Shown piece after piece: positions 5,583-10,000 of a DNA stretch of 10,000 nucleotides. Numbering within the stretch: position 1 is the first letter of the stretch; every line of letters starts with the position of its first letter. A program made the position numbers and the translations under genes. Source of the DNA: Asticcacaulis sp. GTDB taxonomy: Bacteria > Pseudomonadota > Alphaproteobacteria > Caulobacterales > Caulobacteraceae. The stretch lies in NCBI RefSeq assembly GCF_020217185.1, contig NZ_JAIWNX010000200.1:1-10000 (forward strand), read 5' to 3'. The notes under the pieces are model-generated. The model ran no database searches and was not told the DNA's origin. It saw nothing but the letters and a program-made list of their open reading frames with translations.

Positions 5583-6185
5583 TTGGCCAAGGGCGGCACA
5601 GCGCAGACACGAAACGGGGCGATTACCCTCGTGCGGCACGGTGAACCGGCCCTGTCGCGGCGCGTCAAGCTGACGGCGGCGGGCTATCGCGACTGGTGGG
5701 GGCGCTATACGCTGGCCGGTCTGCTCGAAGGTCAGATTCCGCCGCCGCAACTGATCAAATGGGCCGAGGAAGCGGGCTTTGTCTATTCCTCGACCCTGCA
5801 ACGCTCCATCGAAACGGCGCGCGCTGTCTGTAAGGGCAAGCCGTTTGAATCGCTTGATCTGTTTATCGAAGCGCCGTTGCCGCCGCCCAATTTTCCGACC
5901 TTCCTGACTTTTTCGCCCAAATACTGGGGCGGGATTTCGCGCTTCTGGTGGTGGGCGTTCAACCACCACGCAGGCGAAGAAACGCGCAAACAGGCCGAGG
6001 CCCGCGCCGCGCAAGCCGCGCGCCTGCTGCACGACAAGGCGCAGACCGGTGAAGACGTTCTGCTTCTGGCGCACGGCTATTTCAACTGGATGATTTCGCT
6101 CGAATTGGGAAAATTAGGCTATAGCCAAACCTGCGAGCAGGGGTTTAAGTACTGGGGCTGCCGCCGCTATGAGCGACGCGCCTGA
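5583..6185 (+). CDS. Histidine phosphatase (phosphoglycerate-mutase-like) family protein
   Basis: A 200-residue member of the histidine phosphatase superfamily, which removes phosphate through a phosphohistidine intermediate. The catalytic LVRHGEP motif (R18, H19) is near the N-terminus. R74 is in the SSTLQRSIETA segment (69-79), E96 is the likely proton donor, and the second histidine is H164 in LLLAHGYFNW. An unusual aromatic stretch, FWWWAFNHHAGEE (121-133), lies in the variable substrate-recognition region. No ATG is available before the catalytic motif. A TTG at 5583 preceded by GAGG (5572-5575) at 7-nt spacing is the best start. It lies 59 nt before xseB and belongs to the phosphatase - xseB - ispA - dxs group common in alphaproteobacteria. 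The substrate is unknown. A role in prenyl-phosphate metabolism is only a context guess. Confidence 0.85.
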   Translation: MAKGGTAQTRNGAITLVRHGEPALSRRVKLTAAGYRDWWGRYTLAGLLEGQIPPPQLIKWAEEAGFVYSSTLQRSIETARAVCKGKPFESLDLFIEAPLPPPNFPTFLTFSPKYWGGISRFWWWAFNHHAGEETRKQAEARAAQAARLLHDKAQTGEDVLLLAHGYFNWMISLELGKLGYSQTCEQGFKYWGCRRYERRA

Positions 6186-6244
6186 GCAGCCCTTGCTCAA
6201 TGCCGCCCCCCTCCGTAACCTGATTGCGTAACGAAAGGCCCATC

Positions 6245-6484
6245 ATGACCGAACCTGCCGAGACCCTGTCCTTCGAAGAGGCGCTGGCCCAGCTTGAGCG
6301 CATCGTGGCAGAGCTGGAGTCCGGTCAGGCCCCGCTGGAGAAGTCTCTCGAACTCTATAAACGCGGCGCGGCGTTGAAGGCCCTGTGCGAAGACCGGCTT
6401 GAGGCTGCCCGCCTTCAGGTCGAAAAAATCACCCTGTCCAAGACCGGTCAGGTCGAAGGCACGGCCCCGGCGGAGTTCAACTGA
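6245..6484 (+). CDS. xseB: Exodeoxyribonuclease VII small subunit
   Basis: XseB is the small subunit of exonuclease VII, which degrades single-stranded DNA into oligonucleotides together with XseA (not in this window). The 79-residue protein has the family's usual size and helical-hairpin signature: [20 protein letters not shown] (8-27), then [20 protein letters not shown] (30-49), then the second helix ending near KITL. A TTG 21 nt upstream is in frame, but ATG 6245 has AAAGG 6 nt before it and gives the normal N-terminus. The ispA start follows one base after its stop, so the two are almost certainly co-transcribed. This xseB-ispA-dxs arrangement is widespread in proteobacteria. Confidence 0.94.
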   Translation: MTEPAETLSFEEALAQLERIVAELESGQAPLEKSLELYKRGAALKALCEDRLEAARLQVEKITLSKTGQVEGTAPAEFN

Positions 6485-6485
6485 G

Positions 6486-7397
6486 GTGAGGCCGGTCGCC
6501 GCCAATTCCGACCTGCCGCCGCTGCATGAACGGATGCAGGAGACCGCCGATCTGGTGACGATGGCGCTCGATGAGCTTTTGCCGCGCGCCGAAGGGTTTG
6601 AATCGCGCCTGACCGAGGCCATGCGCTACGCGGCTTTGGGGCCGGGCAAGCGTCTGCGGCCGTTTTTTGCGCTCGAAACCGGGCGTCTGTTCGATGCGGA
6701 TGCGCAGGCCGTGCTGCGGGCGGCGTGCGCGCTGGAATGTATCCACGCCTATTCGCTGGTGCACGACGACCTGCCGTGCATGGATGACGACGATATCCGC
6801 CGCGGGCAACTGACCGTGCACCGCGCCTATGATGAGGCGACGGCCGTGCTGGCCGGGGATGCGCTTCAGACCGTGGCCTTTGAGATTCTGGCCTCCGAAG
6901 ATACCCACGAAGACCCGCGCGTGCGGGTGGAACTGATCTCGCGGCTGGCTCTGGCGTCGGGTGCGCAGGGCATGGCCGGCGGTCAGATGATCGACCTGAT
7001 CGGCGTGTCAGACGATTTGGGCGGCGTGGCGCGGATGCAGCGCATGAAAACCGGCGCGCTGATCGTTCATGCTTTTGAAATCCCGATCATTATTGCTGAC
7101 GTGCCGGAGAAGGAGGCCAATGCCCTGATCCATTTCGCGCAGGATCTGGGGCTGGCCTATCAGATTGCCGACGATCTTCTGGATGTCGAAGGTGATCCGG
7201 ACCTGCTGGGCAAGGCGGCGGGTGGCAAGGACGCGGCCAAGGGCAAGACCAACTTCGTGACGCTGCTGGGGCTGGACGAAGCCAAGGCGCGGGTGCGGCT
7301 CCTGTCCGAACAGTGCAAGGCGCGACTGGATATTTTCGGGACCGATGCCGACATCTTGCGCGACAGCGTGGATTTTGTGCTGAAACGGCAGAGCTAA
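6486..7397 (+). CDS. ispA: Farnesyl diphosphate synthase / geranyltranstransferase
   Basis: IspA condenses dimethylallyl diphosphate with two isopentenyl diphosphates to farnesyl diphosphate, the precursor of quinone side chains, undecaprenyl phosphate and carotenoids. With a GTG start at 6486 the protein has 303 residues (E. coli IspA has 299). The first aspartate-rich motif is DDLPCMD (94-100), in the long spacing typical of bacterial FPP synthases. The second is DDLLD (229-233), in [18 protein letters not shown] (54-60) binds the pyrophosphate of the homoallylic substrate. The open frame runs further upstream into xseB, but the GTG one base after the xseB stop, with GGAG about 10 nt before it, gives the expected N-terminus; ATG 6534 would remove conserved sequence. 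Its place before dxs puts the first and a late step of isoprenoid synthesis together. Confidence 0.93.
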   Translation: MRPVAANSDLPPLHERMQETADLVTMALDELLPRAEGFESRLTEAMRYAALGPGKRLRPFFALETGRLFDADAQAVLRAACALECIHAYSLVHDDLPCMDDDDIRRGQLTVHRAYDEATAVLAGDALQTVAFEILASEDTHEDPRVRVELISRLALASGAQGMAGGQMIDLIGVSDDLGGVARMQRMKTGALIVHAFEIPIIIADVPEKEANALIHFAQDLGLAYQIADDLLDVEGDPDLLGKAAGGKDAAKGKTNFVTLLGLDEAKARVRLLSEQCKARLDIFGTDADILRDSVDFVLKRQS

Positions 7398-7448
7398 GCA
7401 AGGTCGTCTTCGCCGCCGCAGGCAAAGTCTTCGCTACTGGACAAAACC

Positions 7449-7478
7449 TTGCCGCAGTTTTATGTCGGTTACGCTAGA
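7449..7478 (+). promoter_or_regulatory. Possible housekeeping promoter for dxs
   Basis: The 131-nt gap between ispA and dxs contains TTGCCG (7449-7454) and, 18 nt on, GCTAGAGA (7473-7480). The latter resembles the GCTANAWC -10 described for Caulobacter vegetative promoters, although the spacing is longer than in that consensus. It would allow dxs to be transcribed apart from ispA. Confidence 0.3.
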
Positions 7479-7528
7479 GACGAACAAAACCATTGCCGGT
7501 TCTGATCCGGCCTGTGAGTGCACCGCTT

Positions 7529-9451
7529 ATGCCCCAACCCGAAACGCCGGTCCTGGACACGCTGACGGTCCCGGAAGCGATCCGCCATCTGTCTGCCGCT
7601 GAGTTGAAGACGCTGGCCGATGAGGTGCGCGCCGAAACCATTGATGTGGTGTCTAAGACGGGCGGGCATCTGGGCTCAGCGCTGGGTGTGGTCGAACTGA
7701 CCGTGGCGCTGCACCATGTGTTTGAAACGCCACGCGATATTCTGATCTGGGACGTCGGGCATCAGTGCTATCCGCACAAGATTCTGACCGGGCGGCGCGA
7801 GCGTATCCGCACCCTGCGTCAAGGCGGCGGCCTCAGCGGCTTCACCAAGCGCTCGGAAAGCCCCTATGATCCGTTCGGTGCCGCGCACGCGGCGACCTCG
7901 ATTTCGGCGGCGCTGGGTTTTTGCGCGGCGCGCGACCATAAGGGCGAAACGAATAAGGTCGTGGCGGTCATCGGTGACGGCTCGATGTCGGCCGGCATGG
8001 CCTATGAGGCGATGAACAATGCCGCCGAAACCACGAAGAATCTGACGGTTATCCTCAACGATAACGACATGTCGATCGCGCCGCCGGTGGGCGGCATGAG
8101 CGCCTATCTAGCCAATCTGGTCTCCGGCGGCGCCTATCAGGCGGTGCGCCGCTTCGGCAAGAGCGTGGCCGAACGCCTGCCGCGTCCGCTGTTTGAGATG
8201 GTGCGCAAGGGCGAGGAGTTTTCGCGCACCTATGTGACCGGCGGCACCTTCTTTGAGGAACTGGGTTTTTATTACGTCGGGCCCATCGACGGGCACGACA
8301 TGGACAATCTTTTGTCGGTCTTAAAGCGCGTGCGCGACATCACCGACCGCCCGGTGCTGGTGCACGTGGTGACGCAGAAGGGCAAGGGCTACGCTCCCGC
8401 CGAGGCCGCCTCTGACAAGTATCACGGCGTGGCCAAGTTCGACGTCATCACCGGTGAGCAGGCCAAGCCCAAGGCCAATGCCCCCAGCTATACCGAAGTC
8501 TTTGCCGCCGAACTGATCAAGCAGGCGCAGATCGACCCGAAGGTGGTGGCCATCACCGCCGCCATGCCGTCGGGCACCGGGCTTGACCGCTTTGCCGAGG
8601 TGTTTCCCACGCGCTGCTACGATGTGGGCATTGCCGAACAGCACGCCGTGACCTTTGCCGCCGGTCTGGCGGCGGACGGCATGAAGCCGTTTTGCGCGCT
8701 CTATTCGACCTTCCTGCAACGCGGCTATGATCAGGTGGCGCACGACGTGGCGCTTCAGGACCTGCCCGTGCGCTTTGCCATCGACCGCGCCGGTCTGGTC
8801 GGGGCCGACGGGGCGACCCACGCCGGGACGTTCGATATCGGTTATCTGGGGACGCTGCCCGGTATGATGATCATGGCCGCTTCGGATGAGGCGGAACTGG
8901 CGCGCATGATCGCCACGGCTACCGCCTATGATGATGGGCCTTCGGCGTTCAGATACCCGCGCGGTGAAGGAGTCGGCGTTGAAATCCCGGCCGTGCCGGA
9001 AACGCTGGCCATCGGGCGCGGGCGTATTGTGCGCGAAGGCTCAAAAGTGGCCATCCTGTCGTTGGGGGCGCGCCTGCCGGAGGCTTTGAAGGCCGCCGAT
9101 CTTTTGGGGGCGCGCGGGCTTTCGACCACGGTGGCCGATGCTCGCTTTGCCAAGCCGCTGGATAAGGACCTGATCTTGCAACTGGTGCGCCACCACGAAT
9201 GCCTGATCACGGTCGAAGAAGGGTCTATGGGCGGCTTCGGGGCCTTTGTGCTGCACTATCTGGCGGCCGAAGGCGCGCTGGATAACGGTCTGAAAATCCG
9301 CACCCTGACCCTGCCGGACCGCTTCCAGGACCATGACAAGCCGGAAAAAATGTACGCCGATGCGGGTCTTGACGCGCAGGGCATTGCGGCTTCGGCCATG
9401 AAGGCGCTGGGGTTCAGCGAGGCCGATATCGCCAGGGCAGCGGTGCTTTAA
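7529..9451 (+). CDS. dxs: 1-deoxy-D-xylulose-5-phosphate synthase
   Basis: Dxs is the thiamine-diphosphate enzyme that condenses pyruvate with glyceraldehyde 3-phosphate, the first and flux-controlling step of the MEP isoprenoid pathway. From ATG 7529 the protein has 640 residues, the usual length. The N-terminal domain has [19 protein letters not shown] (44-62), [12 protein letters not shown] (73-84) and the cofactor/Mg site [15 protein letters not shown] (149-163) to NDND (177-180). The central domain has the catalytic glutamate in [16 protein letters not shown] (364-379, E370) and [15 protein letters not shown] (419-433). The C-terminal transketolase domain has [11 protein letters not shown] (561-571). 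In-frame TTG 7493 and GTG 7514 would extend it, but the ATG fits relatives best, although its ribosome site is weak. All catalytic motifs are intact. It is in the ispA group and convergent with the toxin-antitoxin pair. Confidence 0.97.
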   Translation: MPQPETPVLDTLTVPEAIRHLSAAELKTLADEVRAETIDVVSKTGGHLGSALGVVELTVALHHVFETPRDILIWDVGHQCYPHKILTGRRERIRTLRQGGGLSGFTKRSESPYDPFGAAHAATSISAALGFCAARDHKGETNKVVAVIGDGSMSAGMAYEAMNNAAETTKNLTVILNDNDMSIAPPVGGMSAYLANLVSGGAYQAVRRFGKSVAERLPRPLFEMVRKGEEFSRTYVTGGTFFEELGFYYVGPIDGHDMDNLLSVLKRVRDITDRPVLVHVVTQKGKGYAPAEAASDKYHGVAKFDVITGEQAKPKANAPSYTEVFAAELIKQAQIDPKVVAITAAMPSGTGLDRFAEVFPTRCYDVGIAEQHAVTFAAGLAADGMKPFCALYSTFLQRGYDQVAHDVALQDLPVRFAIDRAGLVGADGATHAGTFDIGYLGTLPGMMIMAASDEAELARMIATATAYDDGPSAFRYPRGEGVGVEIPAVPETLAIGRGRIVREGSKVAILSLGARLPEALKAADLLGARGLSTTVADARFAKPLDKDLILQLVRHHECLITVEEGSMGGFGAFVLHYLAAEGALDNGLKIRTLTLPDRFQDHDKPEKMYADAGLDAQGIAASAMKALGFSEADIARAAVL

Positions 9452-9520
9452 TATCGTTTTTGATTTTGAAGTTCGCCGGGCTTTCGATATCAGAATGAAG
9501 CGAACTTCAAATTCACGATA
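9452..9520. terminator. Large hairpin between convergent dxs and antitoxin genes (candidate bidirectional terminator)
   Basis: The whole 69-nt gap folds. TTTGAAGTTCGC (9465-9476) pairs perfectly with GCGAACTTCAAA (9500-9511), and an outer TATCGT (9452-9457) pairs with ACGATA (9515-9520), enclosing a 23-nt loop. It lies exactly between two converging stop codons, as expected of a shared terminator. There is no clean T-run after either arm, so termination may need help; a DNA-binding palindrome is the alternative. Confidence 0.6.
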
Positions 9521-9814
9521 CTAGCCCTGCAAGGCTTTCAGGGCCGTCTCCGGGGCTTCGGAGACAATTTTGAGCAAGGCGACCGCCGGGCCGGTGGGTG
9601 TGCGGCGGTGTTGTTCCCAGTTTTGCAGGGTCTTGACGCTGACGTGCATTAGACGCGCAAATTCACTTTGTGACAGGCCAAGTTGCTCCCGCGTTGCCTT
9701 GGCATCGGGCGCAGCGATGATAAAGCGGCGCGACGGTTCGGCCCGTCCGGCTGTAATCTCCGCCGCTTCCTTGAGGCTCTGCACCAGATCGGCAAACACT
9801 TCCTTGTCCATCAT
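9521..9814 (-). CDS. HTH antitoxin of a type II toxin-antitoxin system (NadS/HigA-like)
   Basis: This 97-residue protein should neutralise the toxin encoded just upstream and repress their shared promoter. The N-terminal part (1-43), with MDKEVFADLVQSLKEAAEI, is the likely toxin-binding and dimer region. It is followed by a Cro/C1-type helix-turn-helix, GLSQSEFARLMHVSVKTLQN (46-65), then WEQHRRTPTGPA, the hallmark ending of NadS-like antitoxins. The frame continues upstream of 9814, but that part is the overlapping toxin gene in another frame. ATG 9814-9812 overlaps the toxin stop as ATGA, with AAGG 4 nt before it; the adjacent ATG 9811-9809 is equally possible, with 7-nt spacing. Its stop abuts the hairpin shared with dxs. 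Complete and probably functional. Confidence 0.88.
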   Translation of the reverse strand: MMDKEVFADLVQSLKEAAEITAGRAEPSRRFIIAAPDAKATREQLGLSQSEFARLMHVSVKTLQNWEQHRRTPTGPAVALLKIVSEAPETALKALQG

Positions 9815-10000
9815 AACGCCTTCACCAATTGCGCCAGAATGGCGACTTCCCTGTCCGTCAGGGTATCCTTTTTCGATTTGGGATAGACCACCAGCATCAG
9901 AATCCTCTGATCCGGTCTGATCCAATAGTAGATGGCGCGCACGCCGCCGCTTTTTCCACTCCCCGACAAAGCGTGCCGCACCTTGCGGATGCCGCCGCCA
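9811..10000 (-). CDS. RelE/HigB-like toxin (partial, N-terminus outside window)
   Basis: The last 62 residues of a toxin are readable on the minus strand from the window edge to TGA at 9813-9811. The sequence runs GGIRKVRHALSGSGKSGGVR, then AIYYWIRPDQRILMLVVYPK, and ends with SKKDTLTDREVAILAQLVKAL. The GxGKSGGVRxIYYW core, the MLxVYPK strand and the KDTLT...E..I end are typical of RelE/HigB-type mRNA interferases that cut mRNA on the ribosome. The toxin-first order and 4-nt ATGA overlap with the HTH antitoxin gene match HigBA/NadS-type modules. About 45-50 N-terminal residues and the promoter lie beyond the window. Catalysis in this member cannot be judged from the fragment. Confidence 0.85.
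   Translation of the reverse strand, partial: GGGIRKVRHALSGSGKSGGVRAIYYWIRPDQRILMLVVYPKSKKDTLTDREVAILAQLVKAL

Noticed and set aside
5459..5644. 61-codon plus-strand frame upstream of and into the phosphatase gene
   Set aside because: No ribosome site or motif, and it overlaps the well-supported phosphatase start in a different frame.
6169..6231. 20-codon open frame (MSDAPEQPLLNAAPLRNLIA) overlapping the phosphatase end and stopping just before the xseB ribosome site
   Set aside because: Its ATG has no ribosome site and the frame is short enough to be chance; a coupling peptide cannot be excluded but is unsupported.
7398..7452. GCAAGG/CCTTGC inverted repeat after ispA as a terminator
   Set aside because: Six-bp arms with a 43-nt loop and no T-run are too weak to call.
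7503..7531. TGATCC before dxs as another RpoE-type promoter
   Set aside because: The base block 18 nt downstream is TTATGC, off register, and it overlaps the dxs start codon, so it could not give a usable transcript.
1..10000. tRNA, rRNA, CRISPR arrays, transposase genes or insertion-sequence ends
   Set aside because: No cloverleaf, spaced direct-repeat array or transposase motif was seen on either strand.

Overview
The window looks like chromosomal DNA from an alphaproteobacterium, most likely of the order Caulobacterales; Asticcacaulis is a guess from moderate-to-high GC and gene order, not a proof. The evidence is an RpoE/ChrR-type sigma and zinc anti-sigma pair beside lipid-modifying genes, and the alphaproteobacterial order histidine phosphatase - xseB - ispA - dxs.

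Region 1 (1-3835) is a membrane-lipid stress module. A partial FAD-binding oxidoreductase gene runs leftward out of the window. Divergent from it are an ECF11/RpoE-like sigma factor, its ChrR-like zinc anti-sigma factor, a DUF2177 membrane protein and a CFA-synthase-like S-adenosylmethionine methyltransferase. The gap between the divergent units holds a clear TGATCC-N18-TAAG promoter facing the oxidoreductase and a looser TGATTT-N18-TATAAT element facing the sigma gene. This suggests one sigma factor drives both arms. By analogy with Rhodobacter sphaeroides RpoE-ChrR, the trigger would be singlet oxygen or peroxide and the output altered membrane fatty acids. A long leader upstream of the sigma gene contains two hairpins, one with a perfect 17-bp stem.

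Region 2 (3836-5582) is an AT-rich insert with different codon use. It carries a translationally coupled pair: an unrecognised Cys/His-rich protein and a two-helix membrane protein resembling SLATT-domain effectors. A small convergent ankyrin-repeat gene follows, then about 400 bp of non-coding sequence with short inverted repeats. It looks horizontally acquired and may be a small defence or conflict module; that function is inference.

Region 3 (5583-9451) is the isoprenoid precursor cluster: a histidine phosphatase, the exonuclease VII small subunit (xseB), farnesyl diphosphate synthase (ispA) and 1-deoxy-D-xylulose-5-phosphate synthase (dxs). Dxs opens the MEP pathway and IspA condenses its C5 products to farnesyl diphosphate.

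Region 4 (9452-10000) starts with a large hairpin between convergent genes. After it, on the minus strand, is a toxin-first toxin-antitoxin pair: a RelE/HigB-like toxin cut by the window edge and a NadS/HigA-like HTH antitoxin.
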